This document shows positions 9,140-18,069 of a DNA stretch of 64,000 nt, in pieces. The position numbers and the translations under genes are program-made. The stretch covers positions 324,045-388,044 of the forward strand of contig JAWLHU010000004.1 in the NCBI GenBank assembly GCA_041690255.1, in the 5' to 3' direction. Origin of the DNA: JAWLHU01 sp041690255 (GTDB lineage Bacteria; Bacillota; Sulfobacillia; Symbiobacteriales; Symbiobacteriaceae). The notes beneath the pieces were generated by a model. It was given only the letters and a program-made list of their open reading frames with translations, searched no databases and had not been told where the DNA came from. Numbering within the stretch: the first letter of the stretch is position 1; every line of letters begins with the position of its first letter.

Positions 9140-9829
9140 ATGGACAAGGCTGAACAACTGCGCATTGACGCAACCAGAATGCTGGCGGAACAGCGCGAGG
9201 TACTCGATGGTCTGTGGGGCAATCTTCGGGCGAAAAGTCCAAGCGTCGAGGTCCATAGCCGACTCGCCCTTATGTACTATGACCTGGGCGTGTGTGAACT
9301 GGTGGCGGAGCAGAGAGCGCAGCCCGTGTTGAGTACCTACCGGAAGGCTCTCAACCACTGGCTGCAGGGAATGCGGACCACCCTCATCTCCCAGAGCTTC
9401 CCCCTTCTCGAAATGGCCACCCTCGTCGGCGACTCGCAGTTGACAAACGCTGTGATCCGCGAACTGGGCGAGGACCCGCCTGACTGGCAGTCGTTCCCGG
9501 AGCACCACGTGGGCCGGCTGCTGATCCACGTCCTGACCGGCGAGGGGGACCCGGCCCCACACCGCCACGCCCTGCGCAACGGGCTCGGGCTCCATGTCGG
9601 GTACCAACTCATGATCGGTGGCATTCTGGAGCACTCCCCTACCCTCTTCCGGAGTGGTGTCGATCGCTACCTGGAGTGGCACCGGAAGGCGGCCACCAAG
9701 GGGGATCTCAGGGGTATGCCCGACAGCCTCGCCGCCATGGGCGTCGTCACCTGTCTGGCCATCGCCCAGCGCCAGGGTCTGCCGGTCCAGGTCGACGACC
9801 CCTATGTGCCAAACGTTCGCTTCGCCTGA
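9140..9829 (+). CDS. Probable immunity protein (Imm49-like)
   Basis: A 229-residue, mostly helical soluble protein, starting at ATG 9140 behind GGGGGTGG. It has a helical-repeat look (YYDLGVCELVAEQR, YRKALNHWLQGM) and a C-terminal stretch ending in GLPVQVDDPYVP. The arrangement of an alpha-helical body followed by a conserved 'acidic residue, then tyrosine, then proline' tail recalls the Imm49 immunity family of polymorphic toxin systems. This is recollection of a pattern, not a search result. It directly follows the candidate nuclease toxin, as an immunity gene should, and is followed by a 12-bp hairpin. Confidence 0.5.
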   Translation: MDKAEQLRIDATRMLAEQREVLDGLWGNLRAKSPSVEVHSRLALMYYDLGVCELVAEQRAQPVLSTYRKALNHWLQGMRTTLISQSFPLLEMATLVGDSQLTNAVIRELGEDPPDWQSFPEHHVGRLLIHVLTGEGDPAPHRHALRNGLGLHVGYQLMIGGILEHSPTLFRSGVDRYLEWHRKAATKGDLRGMPDSLAAMGVVTCLAIAQRQGLPVQVDDPYVPNVRFA

Positions 9830-9863
9830 GGAGACCCAGCCGAATCGCCCCGTACCGCGACAA

Positions 9864-9891
9864 GGCCCTGTGCTGCATCCAGCACAGGGCC
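9864..9891. terminator. Hairpin between convergent genes
   Basis: A perfect 12-bp stem (9864-9875 with 9880-9891) with a CATC loop lies between the immunity gene and glyA. There is no clear T-run on either strand, so it is a weak or bidirectional terminator. Confidence 0.55.
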
Positions 9892-9900
9892 TCCCGTATG

Positions 9901-11139
9901 CTACTCTGCCACCAGTGGGAAGCGGGCGGTCAGGGCGTGAACCTCCGCCTTGATCGCATCCAGCGCGGCCTCGTCCTCCCGGGCCCCGATCGCCCGGTCG
10001 ATCAGCTCGGCGATCAGGTCCATCTCCGCTTCCTTCATCCCCCGGGTGGTCACTGCCGGGGTCCCGATACGGATCCCGCTGGTCACCATGGGCTTGGCCG
10101 GGTCGTTGGGGATGGCGTTCTTGTTTACCGTGATCCCAACCCGGTCCAGCAGGTGCTCCGCCGCCTTGCCGGTGATATTCTTCGGCCGGAGGTCGACCAG
10201 CATGAGGTGGTTGTCGGTCCCGCCGGTCACGAGCCGGAAGCCCCGGTCCATCATCGCCTGGGCCAGCCGCTTGGCGTTGGCCACGACCTGCCCGGCGTAG
10301 GCCTTGTAGGACGGGTCGGAGAGCTGCTTGAAGGCGACCGCCTTGGCTGCGATCACATGCATGAGCGGCCCGCCCTGCATGCCCGGGAAGATCGCCTTGT
10401 CGATCTGCTGGGCGAACTCCGCCTTGCAGAGGATCGCACCGCCACGGGGACCGCGCAGGGTCTTGTGGGTCGTGGTGGTCACGATATGGGCGTGCTCCAT
10501 CGGGTTCGGGTAGTAGCCGGTGGCCGCCAGGCCGGCGAAGTGGGCCATGTCGACCATGAGCAGCGCCCCGACCTCATCGGCAATCTCCCGAAAGCGCTTG
10601 AAGTCCAGCACCCGCGGGTAGGCGGAGTACCCCGCCACAATGATCTTCGGCTTATGCTGCCGGGCCAGCTCGGCCACGGTCTCCATGTTGACCCGCTCGG
10701 TCTCGGGGTCGAGCCCGTAGGAGACGAAGTTGTAGGTCTTGCCGGAGAAGTTGACCGGTGAGCCGTGGGTCAGGTGGCCGCCCTCCGCCAGGGACATGCC
10801 GAGGACAGTATCGCCGGGCTGGAGGAAGGCGAAGTAGACGGCGGTGTTGGCATTGGCGCCGGAGTGGGGCTGCACGTTGGCGTGATCCGCCCCGAAGGCC
10901 GCCTTGATCCGGTCCCGGGCGATATTCTCGACTACGTCCACATACTCGCAGCCGCCATAGTACCGCTTGCCAGGGTAACCCTCGGCATACTTGTTGGTCA
11001 GCACCGAACCGGAAGCCTCCAGGACCGCCTTGGGTACGAAGTTCTCGGAGGCGATCAGCTCAATATTCTGGAGCTGCCGCTTGGCCTCTTGCTCCATGAC
11101 CGCATAGACTTCGGGGTCATAACGCTTTAACTCATCCAT
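9901..11139 (-). CDS. glyA: Serine hydroxymethyltransferase
   Basis: A 412-residue PLP enzyme that interconverts serine and glycine with tetrahydrofolate. The PLP lysine motif is TTTTHKTLRGPRGG, and conserved YGGCEYVD and HSGANAN segments are present. The length is typical of the family. It starts at ATG 11139 behind GGAGGTG and is the last gene of the glycine-cleavage cluster, 19 bp from lipM. The pairing makes sense because the cleavage system makes methylene-THF from one glycine and GlyA uses it to form serine from a second. Confidence 0.96.
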   Translation of the reverse strand: MDELKRYDPEVYAVMEQEAKRQLQNIELIASENFVPKAVLEASGSVLTNKYAEGYPGKRYYGGCEYVDVVENIARDRIKAAFGADHANVQPHSGANANTAVYFAFLQPGDTVLGMSLAEGGHLTHGSPVNFSGKTYNFVSYGLDPETERVNMETVAELARQHKPKIIVAGYSAYPRVLDFKRFREIADEVGALLMVDMAHFAGLAATGYYPNPMEHAHIVTTTTHKTLRGPRGGAILCKAEFAQQIDKAIFPGMQGGPLMHVIAAKAVAFKQLSDPSYKAYAGQVVANAKRLAQAMMDRGFRLVTGGTDNHLMLVDLRPKNITGKAAEHLLDRVGITVNKNAIPNDPAKPMVTSGIRIGTPAVTTRGMKEAEMDLIAELIDRAIGAREDEAALDAIKAEVHALTARFPLVAE

Positions 11140-11158
11140 CGAAAATGCTGCACCTCCG

Positions 11159-11989
11159 TTACTTCTTCAGGTTCCAATCGTCACGGCCGTACTTGACGGC
11201 CAGCAGCCGAGCCGCCTCCTCCTGCTCCGCCGGGGTCAACTCCCCGGGGGACAGGGTGATCCCGAGACCGGTTACGAACCCCTGCGCAAAGGCCTCCCGT
11301 GCCTGATCGTAGGAGACCTCCCGCCCCAGGACCTCCCGGAGCGAGGTCGCCTTCTGCCGGAACCGCTCCTTCAACCGCTCCTCCTTGCCCGCGGGGACCT
11401 TCATCAACCGGAAGAGCAGGTCGACATCCATATCCAATAAGATGGCGCCATGCTGGAGCACGACGCCGTCCTTCCGGGTCTGGGCTGAACCGGCCACCTT
11501 CCGCCCCGCCACCTGCAACTCGTACGCCGATGCGGTGTCAAAGCAGGCGGTGTTGAATCCGGCCGGATTGATCTTGCGGGGGTCCTCTTCCCCACCGGAG
11601 AGCTCGGCGGGGGCGCCCAGCAGGCGAACCCCTTCCAGCAGCCCCTTGGAGATCTCCCGGTAGGTCTCGATCACCCCACCGGGCAGGAGCTCCCCATCGA
11701 TCACGACGCTATAAGTTAGTTCAAGATGATGGAAGATCAGCCGGCCACCGGTCGGGCGCCGCACGTAGCCGTAGCCGCCGGCCTGGACGGCATCCAGGTC
11801 GACCTCTTCCCGCATCGACTGGAAATAGCCGATCGAGACCGCGGCCGGCTCCCAGCCATAGAAGCGCAGGGTGGGCGGTACCTCTCCCCGGCCATGAGCC
11901 CGGGCGATGGCCTCATCGATCGCCATATTCTCAGGGCCTGTATGGTGTCCGGTATTGAGCAGTCGCCACCGGGTTTCTTTCAATGCCAT
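11159..11989 (-). CDS. lipM: Octanoyltransferase LipM (octanoyl-ACP:GcvH transferase)
   Basis: A 276-residue BPL/LplA-type protein. The FNTACFDTASAYEL motif carries the presumed acyl-accepting cysteine, followed by GRKVAGSAQTR and LQHGAILL, as in LipM of Bacillus subtilis. LipM moves octanoate from acyl-ACP to GcvH for lipoyl cofactor assembly. Its place beside gcvH's operon supports LipM over a salvage ligase, because GcvH is the Gram-positive lipoyl relay. The stop precedes glyA by 19 bp. The 84-bp gap to gcvPB holds a hairpin. Confidence 0.85.
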   Translation of the reverse strand: MALKETRWRLLNTGHHTGPENMAIDEAIARAHGRGEVPPTLRFYGWEPAAVSIGYFQSMREEVDLDAVQAGGYGYVRRPTGGRLIFHHLELTYSVVIDGELLPGGVIETYREISKGLLEGVRLLGAPAELSGGEEDPRKINPAGFNTACFDTASAYELQVAGRKVAGSAQTRKDGVVLQHGAILLDMDVDLLFRLMKVPAGKEERLKERFRQKATSLREVLGREVSYDQAREAFAQGFVTGLGITLSPGELTPAEQEEAARLLAVKYGRDDWNLKK

Positions 11990-12028
11990 GGCGCACTTCT
12001 ACTCCAATCCTGTCGGACTAAGGAAACC

Positions 12029-12058
12029 CCCCGGGCGAGTAAGATTACCCGCCCGGGG
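12029..12058 (-). terminator. Hairpin between gcvPB and lipM
   Basis: A CCCCGGGCG/CGCCCGGGG stem (12029-12037 with 12050-12058) extended by GTAA/TTAC is followed on the minus strand by GGTTTCC. It could lower readthrough into lipM-glyA or protect the gcv message. Confidence 0.5.
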
Positions 12059-12073
12059 TCGTCTGCCAATCAC

Positions 12074-13531
12074 CTAGGCCTCTGCCTTGTAGCGGAGGTT
12101 CGGCTTGCGGGCGGCCAGGGCCTCGTCCAGGCGGCCGACGACCGTCAAATGCGGCGCCGACTTCACCTTATCGGGCTCATCCCTGGCCTCTTTGTAGATC
12201 TTGACCATCGACTCGATGAACCGGTCGAGGGTCGCCTTGTCCTCGGTCTCGGTCGGCTCGATCATGAGCGCCTCTTCGACGATCAGCGGGAAGTAGATCG
12301 TGGGCGGATGGACGCCCTCATCCAGCAGCCGCTTGGCGATGTCGAGGGTCTTGACGCCCACCTCGTGCTTCAGGGTCTTGGCGGAGAGGACGCACTCGTG
12401 CATGCAGAAGCGGTCCACAGGGAGGTCGTAGTACTTGCGGAGATGCGCCATGATGTAGTTGGCGTTCAGCACCGCGTACTCCGACACCTCCTTCAGTTCG
12501 GGGCCGTAGGCCAGGCTGTAGGCATAGGCCCGGACGACGACGCCGAAGTTGCCCCAGAAGGAGTGGATCTTGCCGATCGACTGCGGGCGGTTCCAATCGA
12601 GGACGTACTCGTTCTCCTGCTTCTCGACCACGGGCACCGGCAGGAAGGGAACCAGCAGGTCCTTCACGCCCACGGGACCGCTACCGGGGCCGCCACCGCC
12701 GTGCGGGGTGGAGAAAGTCTTATGCAGGTTCAAATGGACCACGTCAAAGCCCATGTCGCCGGGGCGGGCATAGCCCATGATGGCGTTCATGTTGGCGCCG
12801 TCATAGTAGCAGAGGCCGCCGGCCTGGTGGACGATCTCAGTAATCTCCTGGACATGCGGGTCGAAGAGGCCCAGGGTAGACGGGTTGGTCATCATGAGGG
12901 CGGCGGTGTCCGGACCGACCACATCCTTCAGGGCATCCAGGTCGACCGAGCCGTCGGGGAGCGACTTGACCGAGACGACCTCGAAGCCCGCCATGGCGGC
13001 GGTCGCCGGATTGGTGCCGTGGGCCGAGTCGGGCACGATCACCTTGGTCCGCTGGGTCTCGCCGCGGGCCTCGTGATAGGCCTTGATCAGCAGCACGCCG
13101 GTCAGCTCACCGTGGGCGCCTGCGGCCGGCTGGAAGGTCATCCGATCCATGCCGGTCACCTCGCAGAGCCACTCCTCCATGGTGTGCATGAGCTTCAGGT
13201 TCCCCTGGATGGTCTCGACGGGCTGCAGGGGGTGGGTGAGGGCAATGCCCGGCAGGCGGGCGGCCTCCTCGTTTACCTTCGGGTTGTACTTCATAGTGCA
13301 GGAGCCCAGCGGGTAGAAGTCCACGTCCACGCCGTGGTTGCGGCGGGAGAGTTGGGTGAAGTGGCGGACCGCCTCGATCTCGGAGACCTCCGGCAGGGCG
13401 GCCGGGGTCTGGCGGATCAGATCCGCCGGAAGGGCCTCGGCCAGGTCTACGGCCGGCACATCCGACTTAGGGAAGGTGATCGCCCGCTTGCCGGGGGTCG
13501 ACTTCTCAAAAATGACGGGTACGACGGACAT
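12074..13531 (-). CDS. gcvPB: Glycine dehydrogenase (decarboxylating) subunit 2
   Basis: A 485-residue P-protein beta subunit. The PLP lysine lies in HLNLHKTFSTPHGGGGPG, and DFYPLGSCTMKYNPK is the conserved glycine-binding region. With GcvPA it decarboxylates glycine and loads the aminomethyl group on the lipoyl arm of GcvH. Its ATG follows the gcvPA stop with no gap, so translation is probably coupled. The two-subunit form is usual in Firmicutes and archaea. Confidence 0.96.
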   Translation of the reverse strand: MSVVPVIFEKSTPGKRAITFPKSDVPAVDLAEALPADLIRQTPAALPEVSEIEAVRHFTQLSRRNHGVDVDFYPLGSCTMKYNPKVNEEAARLPGIALTHPLQPVETIQGNLKLMHTMEEWLCEVTGMDRMTFQPAAGAHGELTGVLLIKAYHEARGETQRTKVIVPDSAHGTNPATAAMAGFEVVSVKSLPDGSVDLDALKDVVGPDTAALMMTNPSTLGLFDPHVQEITEIVHQAGGLCYYDGANMNAIMGYARPGDMGFDVVHLNLHKTFSTPHGGGGPGSGPVGVKDLLVPFLPVPVVEKQENEYVLDWNRPQSIGKIHSFWGNFGVVVRAYAYSLAYGPELKEVSEYAVLNANYIMAHLRKYYDLPVDRFCMHECVLSAKTLKHEVGVKTLDIAKRLLDEGVHPPTIYFPLIVEEALMIEPTETEDKATLDRFIESMVKIYKEARDEPDKVKSAPHLTVVGRLDEALAARKPNLRYKAEA

Positions 13532-14875
13532 CTACTTCACCTCCCCAAGGGCAGCCACAAGCCGGTCGATCTCGGCCTTGGTCCGCTTTTCGGTCACGGC
13601 GATGGTCATGGCGTGTCCCAGTTCGGGATACTCGACGGCGGTGTCGAAGCCGCCCAGGATCTTGTTGGCGAGGAGTGCCTTGTTGATCTCGTTCGCCGGC
13701 TTGGGCGTGCGGATCGTGAACTCCTTGAAGAAGGGAGACTTGCAGGCCATCTGGTAGCCAGGCAGCTTGCTGATCTCGCTGGCGGCGTAGTGCGCCTTCT
13801 GGAGCGACAGGTTGGCCACCTCGCGCAGCCCCTCCTTGCCGACCAGCGTCAGATAGACGGTGGCGGCCAGGGCGATCAGCGCCTGGTTGGAGCAGATATT
13901 GGAGGTCGCCTTCTCCCGGCGGATGTGCTGCTCACGGGCCTGCAGGGTGAGGACAAAAGCCCGCTGGCCGCGGTTGTCCAGGGTCGCACCGACAATGCGG
14001 CCCGGAATCTTGCGGGAGAACTTCTCCCTTGTCGCCATGATGCCAAGGTACGGGCCACCATACGAGGGCGCCACGCCCAGCCCCTGCCCCTCGGCGACGA
14101 CGATATCGGCACCGTAGTTGCCCGGGGCCTCCAGGAGGGCGAGGGAGACCGGATCAGCGGCGATCACGAAGAGGCCGCCCTTTGCGTGGATCAGCTTCTC
14201 GATCTGGCGGACCTGCTCCAGATGGCCGAAGAAGTTGGGCATCTGGACCAGCACGCCGCCGATCTCCTCGGTGATCAAAGCCTCGAGCTTGTTCAGGTCG
14301 AGCTCGCAGTGATCCAGCGGGGCCTCGATCACCTCGACACCGATGCCATGCATATAGGTCTTCACGACCCGGCGATAGTTGGGATGGGCCGACCGCGCGA
14401 CGATGATCTTCTTCCGGCCGGTCTGGCTGACCACCATGCCGGCGGCCTCTGCCAAGGCGGAGGCGCCATCGTACATGGAGGCGTTGGAGAGGTCCATGCC
14501 GGTCAGCTCGCAGACCATGGACTGGTACTCATAGATGACCTGGAGTACGCCCTGGGAGATCTCAGGCTGATACGGCGTGTAGGCGGTCAGGAACTCGCCC
14601 CGCTTCAGGAAGGTGTCGACCGCGGCGGGGATGTAGTGGTCATAGGCGCCGGCGCCCAGGAAGCTGGTGTACTCCGCCAGGTTGATGTTGCCGGCGGTCA
14701 ACTCACTCATATGCGCGAGGATCTCCATCTCGGTCAGGGGCGCGGGCAGATCCAACGGCCGCTGGAGCCGGACGTTCGCCGGGATGTTAGCAGCGAAGAG
14801 TTCCTCGGTGGAACTGACGCCGATATCCCGCAGCATGGCCTCCTTGTCGGCCTGCGTGATCGGGATGTACCGCAT
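13532..14875 (-). CDS. gcvPA: Glycine dehydrogenase (decarboxylating) subunit 1
   Basis: The 447-residue P-protein alpha subunit, opening MRYIPITQADKEAMLRDIG as typical GcvPA does. The start is ATG 14875, one base after the gcvH stop, with AAGGAGG inside the end of gcvH. The longer open frame to 14899 would overlap gcvH and lacks a ribosome site. It forms the heterotetramer with GcvPB. Confidence 0.95.
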   Translation of the reverse strand: MRYIPITQADKEAMLRDIGVSSTEELFAANIPANVRLQRPLDLPAPLTEMEILAHMSELTAGNINLAEYTSFLGAGAYDHYIPAAVDTFLKRGEFLTAYTPYQPEISQGVLQVIYEYQSMVCELTGMDLSNASMYDGASALAEAAGMVVSQTGRKKIIVARSAHPNYRRVVKTYMHGIGVEVIEAPLDHCELDLNKLEALITEEIGGVLVQMPNFFGHLEQVRQIEKLIHAKGGLFVIAADPVSLALLEAPGNYGADIVVAEGQGLGVAPSYGGPYLGIMATREKFSRKIPGRIVGATLDNRGQRAFVLTLQAREQHIRREKATSNICSNQALIALAATVYLTLVGKEGLREVANLSLQKAHYAASEISKLPGYQMACKSPFFKEFTIRTPKPANEINKALLANKILGGFDTAVEYPELGHAMTIAVTEKRTKAEIDRLVAALGEVK

Positions 14876-14876
14876 G

Positions 14877-15275
14877 TTAGTGGCCGGCCTCCTTGACAAA
14901 TGCCTCGTAGGCGTCGGCGTCCAGCAGGGAGTCGACCTCGGCGGGGTTGGAGAGCTCGATCTTCAGCATCCAGCCCTGCTCGTAGGGGCCCTGGTTGACC
15001 AACTCCGGGGAGCCGTCCAGGTCACCGTTCACCTCGACCACCTTGCCGGAGACCGGGGAGTAGAGGTCGGAGACGGTCTTGACCGACTCGACGACGCCGA
15101 ACTGCTCATTCTGCTTCAGGACGCGGCCCACGGCGGGCAGCTCCACGAAGACGACATCGCCCAGCTGGTCCTGTGCGAACTCGGTAATGCCGACAATGCC
15201 GATGTTCCCCTCAACCTTGATCCACTCGTGCTCCTTGGTGTACTTCAGTCCAGCAGGGGTCTTGGCCATGTTCAA
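14877..15275 (-). CDS. gcvH: Glycine cleavage system H protein
   Basis: A 132-residue lipoyl carrier. The lipoylated lysine sits in VESVKTVSDLYSP, and the N-terminal YTKEHEWIKVEG and FAQDQLGDVVFVELP motifs are standard. It shuttles the aminomethyl group between P, T and L proteins and is also the octanoyl acceptor for LipM. No L-protein (lpd) gene is in the window. Confidence 0.97.
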   Translation of the reverse strand: MNMAKTPAGLKYTKEHEWIKVEGNIGIVGITEFAQDQLGDVVFVELPAVGRVLKQNEQFGVVESVKTVSDLYSPVSGKVVEVNGDLDGSPELVNQGPYEQGWMLKIELSNPAEVDSLLDADAYEAFVKEAGH

Positions 15276-15343
15276 AGTTCCTCCTTCAGTCTTTCGGGCG
15301 CTGTCGCGCCGGGTTTCCGTCTGTGAACGATCGTGGTGGGGGC

Positions 15344-15532
15344 TCAGGGGCGCCAGGTGCTCCGGCGTTCCCTGCGCCAGTAAAGGAACCAGGCAATGCC
15401 GACATTGAACACCGCCATGAGCAGGAAGGAGAGGGCGACCTTCATCTCCTCTGTCTGGCCCCAGCCCTCCAAGATCCGCATGACCCCAAGGACCGCCCAG
15501 ACCAGTCCGACTCCGAGAAAGAGATAGGTCAC
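15344..15532 (-). CDS. Small two-helix membrane protein in the gcv operon
   Basis: A 62-residue protein with two hydrophobic segments (YLFLGVGLVWAVLGVMRIL and ALSFLLMAVFNVGIAWFLYW) and a basic tail ending RRERRSTWRP. It starts at GTG 15532 behind GGGAGGGG. It lies between gcvT and gcvH on the same strand and should be co-transcribed under the glycine riboswitch. No family is recognised; a role in glycine transport or sensing would be speculation. Confidence 0.65.
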   Translation of the reverse strand: MTYLFLGVGLVWAVLGVMRILEGWGQTEEMKVALSFLLMAVFNVGIAWFLYWRRERRSTWRP

Positions 15533-15630
15533 GGTCGCCCCTCCCTTGCTTAATCAGTTCGCCGCTCGCGGCCTACTACGCAGACCCCTGACGGCCGCTG
15601 TCGGACGTTACTCCTGCGGAGTACCGCCGT

Positions 15631-16758
15631 TTAGCGCTTGTACCGCGGCTGGTAGAAGGGGGTTGCGACCACCTTCGCCTTCAGCGCCTTGCCGCGAATG
15701 ATCACATCGAACTCGGTGCCGATCTCGGTCAGCTCCGCCGGCAGGTAGCCCAGGCCGATGTTCTTCTCCAGGGTGGGCGAGAAGGAGCCAGTGGTGACGA
15801 AGCCGACCACAGTGCCATCCTTCGCAAGCTCATAGCCTTGGCGGGGAATGCCGCGATCGATCATCTCAAAACCGGCCAGCTTGCGGGTCAGCCCCTTCTC
15901 CTTCTGCCCGGCCAACGCCTGCATGCCGATGAACTCGACGCCCTTCTTCATCTTGACGAAGAAGCCGAGTCCGGCCTCCAGCGGGGTGAGCTGGTCGTTG
16001 ATCTCATGGCCGTAGAGCGGGAGCTTCGCCTCGAAGCGAAGGGTGTCGCGGGCACCCAGGCCGGCGGGGACCAGCCCCCGGGCGTCGCCCGCCTCCAGGA
16101 GGGCCTCCCAGAGAGCAGCGGCATCCTCCTTGCGGACATAGATCTCAAAGCCATCCTCACCGGTGTAGCCGGTCCGGGAGAGGACGAGCGAGCGAATGCC
16201 GGCCACGGTCTCGCCGGTCTTGGCCCAGTAGAAGCCGATCTCGGAGAGGACGACATTAGGCACCAGCGGCTGGAGGATTTCCTCCGCCAGCGGGCCCTGA
16301 ATGGCGAGCTGGGCCACATCGGCCGAAATGTTGGTCAACTCCAGGTTGTTCAGCCCGGACCGCTCCTTGGCTGCGCTGACCCATTCCCAATCCTTGTCGA
16401 TGTTGCCGGCGTTGACGACCAGCCAGTAGTGGTTCTCACCGAGGCGGTACACAAGGATATCGTCGACAATCGTCCCGTTCTCGTAGCACATAAGGGAGTA
16501 CTGAACCTGGCCGATCTCCAGCTTCTTGGCGTTGTTGACGCTGATCAACTGGATCAGATCGAGGGCCTGGGGCCCCTTCACCTCGAACTCGCCCATGTGG
16601 GAGACATCGAACAGCCCCGCCTGGTTCCGGACCGCCTTGTGCTCGTCGATCACACCGGTGTACTGGACCGGCATCTCCCAGCCGCCGAAGGGTACCATGC
16701 GTGCGCCATGCTTCAGATGCATCTCGAACAGGGGCGTGCGCTTCAGAATCTCCGTCAC
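15631..16758 (-). CDS. gcvT: Glycine cleavage system T protein (aminomethyltransferase)
   Basis: A 375-residue THF-dependent aminomethyltransferase. Conserved regions include MVPFGGWEMPVQY, GLFDVSHMGEFEV and SRTGYTGEDGFEIY. GTG 16758, 8 nt from a GGAGG site, is preferred over GTG 16767, which overlaps the site. It is the first gene of the operon and sits about 125 bp downstream of the glycine aptamer. Confidence 0.95.
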   Translation of the reverse strand: MTEILKRTPLFEMHLKHGARMVPFGGWEMPVQYTGVIDEHKAVRNQAGLFDVSHMGEFEVKGPQALDLIQLISVNNAKKLEIGQVQYSLMCYENGTIVDDILVYRLGENHYWLVVNAGNIDKDWEWVSAAKERSGLNNLELTNISADVAQLAIQGPLAEEILQPLVPNVVLSEIGFYWAKTGETVAGIRSLVLSRTGYTGEDGFEIYVRKEDAAALWEALLEAGDARGLVPAGLGARDTLRFEAKLPLYGHEINDQLTPLEAGLGFFVKMKKGVEFIGMQALAGQKEKGLTRKLAGFEMIDRGIPRQGYELAKDGTVVGFVTTGSFSPTLEKNIGLGYLPAELTEIGTEFDVIIRGKALKAKVVATPFYQPRYKR

Positions 16759-16884
16759 AATCTGCACCTCCGAACCCGACTCACGATAGTCTTGCCAATC
16801 TTAGGGAGGAAGTAGTCTCCCACACAACGCAGAGAGGACAGAGGGTTACACGCAGGCCTTTGCCTGCTGTACGCCCCCTGTCCC

Positions 16885-17012
16885 ATAACGTTCAGAGTCC
16901 GTCCGACCCCGGTCGCCGGTGCCTGAGAGATTCTTCCCGCCTCCAGCCAAGGGGGAGTTGCTCCTTCGGCGCCCTCCCACCTTACCGGCGGAGGGTCTCT
17001 TCCAGGGTCATC
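16885..17012 (-). ncRNA. Glycine riboswitch (gcvT motif, single aptamer)
   Basis: Read on the minus strand, the leader carries the diagnostic elements in order: GGAAGAGACC, GCGCCGAAGGAGCAA and AATCTCTCAGGCA, then a GGACGGACTCTG segment. Only one aptamer copy is evident. A GCAGGC/GCCTGC hairpin downstream (about 16850-16868) may be part of the expression platform. Glycine binding normally turns such operons on, which fits the seven genes that follow. Confidence 0.92.
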
Positions 17013-17108
17013 ATCCGTCTGTATGTGGTTGGGAACCTTCGTGATCCCCTCTGCCTATTCCATAAAGACAGACGGGATTCCTTCTATCCACCAAAAGAAA
17101 TGGAAGCC

Positions 17109-17723
17109 TTATGGAGCGGTGGGGTTTCGGCGACGAAACCAGCCGACCAGGTACTTGCCCAGGACCAGGGCCGCCGCCAGGGCGACCAGCGACAGCAGGA
17201 GATCGCCGGGCCCCCGCCCATGGAGTAGCCGGAGCGCCTCGTGGTGAAACCGGTGGATCACGAAGAGCCAGCCGGCGTTCCAGAGCACCGAAGCGACCGT
17301 CAGGTAGAGGGCGAAGCGGAGCGGTGACATGCGGGCCGCACCGGCCGCGTAGATCGTTGCGGCGCGCACCACGCCGACAAACCGGGAGACGAAGACCGCC
17401 GCCTGTCCGTACCGCGCAAAGAAGCCCTCTACCTTCCGCATGGCGTTCGACCTGATTCCCAGGAAGCGGGAAACGGTCTGGAACAGGGCCGTTCCGCCCA
17501 TGTAGGCCAGGCTGAAGCCGATCAGGCCACCGGCCACGTTCCCCAGGCTGGCGACCAGCACCATGCCCAGATAGGACGCCTCACCCTGACGGACCAGGGC
17601 AACCCCCGGGAGAAAGAGCACCTCGCTGGGAATGGGCAGGCCCATCCCCTCGAGCACCGCTGCCACGAGGATCGCCCGATAGATATGGTCGCCAAACCAG
17701 GACGACCAGTCAGTCAACCACAT
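17109..17723 (-). CDS. DedA family membrane protein
   Basis: A 204-residue membrane protein with the DedA (SNARE-associated/VTT) motifs GMGLPIPSEVLFLPG near the N-terminus and FVSRFVGVVRAATIYAAGAA, the re-entrant loop with its key arginines. DedA proteins recycle lipid carriers such as undecaprenyl phosphate across the membrane. The start is ATG 17723 with GGGGGAG upstream. It lies 97 bp beyond the glycine aptamer on the same strand and belongs to a separate unit. Confidence 0.88.
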   Translation of the reverse strand: MWLTDWSSWFGDHIYRAILVAAVLEGMGLPIPSEVLFLPGVALVRQGEASYLGMVLVASLGNVAGGLIGFSLAYMGGTALFQTVSRFLGIRSNAMRKVEGFFARYGQAAVFVSRFVGVVRAATIYAAGAARMSPLRFALYLTVASVLWNAGWLFVIHRFHHEALRLLHGRGPGDLLLSLVALAAALVLGKYLVGWFRRRNPTAP

Positions 17724-17772
17724 GGATTCTCCCCCTGATCAACCCTATGCCGGGGTGTCCGTCCCTACTATA

Positions 17773-18069
17773 CTATCCCCCTGCCATTGGCATCAACCAG
17801 GTGAGCGTCATTTCGTCATCGACACACCTGGACAACTCTTCGGGCAGTGCCAGGCGAGTACCGTCGAGCAGGATCGACGGCTCTACCCCCTCGCCCAGGG
17901 CCCCCAGCAGGTCAACCCCGGCGGAGCGGCCGGCGGCCCGCAGCCCGTCCCGCACCGTGGCGCCCTTGCGCAGCCGGACCTGGCCCCGCCACTGGATCAT
18001 CCGGTTCCCGACCACCCCGAGGATGCTGACCGAGAGGCGGATCCGCGGGCCGAAGAGCCGGTCAAGCAT
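17773..18069 (-). CDS. MoaD/ThiS-like ubiquitin-fold protein
   Basis: A 98-residue protein ending in MPMAGG, the exposed Gly-Gly tail used by MoaD/ThiS sulfur carriers, with a beta-grasp-like pattern before it. Its start overlaps the stop of the aldehyde:ferredoxin oxidoreductase gene by 8 nt. Such small MoaD-like genes commonly travel with AOR genes and are thought to help make the tungstopterin cofactor. Confidence 0.8.
   Translation of the reverse strand: MLDRLFGPRIRLSVSILGVVGNRMIQWRGQVRLRKGATVRDGLRAAGRSAGVDLLGALGEGVEPSILLDGTRLALPEELSRCVDDEMTLTWLMPMAGG

Noticed and set aside
11726..14896. A plus-strand open frame of over 1,000 codons
   Set aside because: It is the antisense of lipM, gcvPB and gcvPA, and its His/Gly/Val-rich composition is a GC-rich shadow. 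The minus-strand products are unmistakable.
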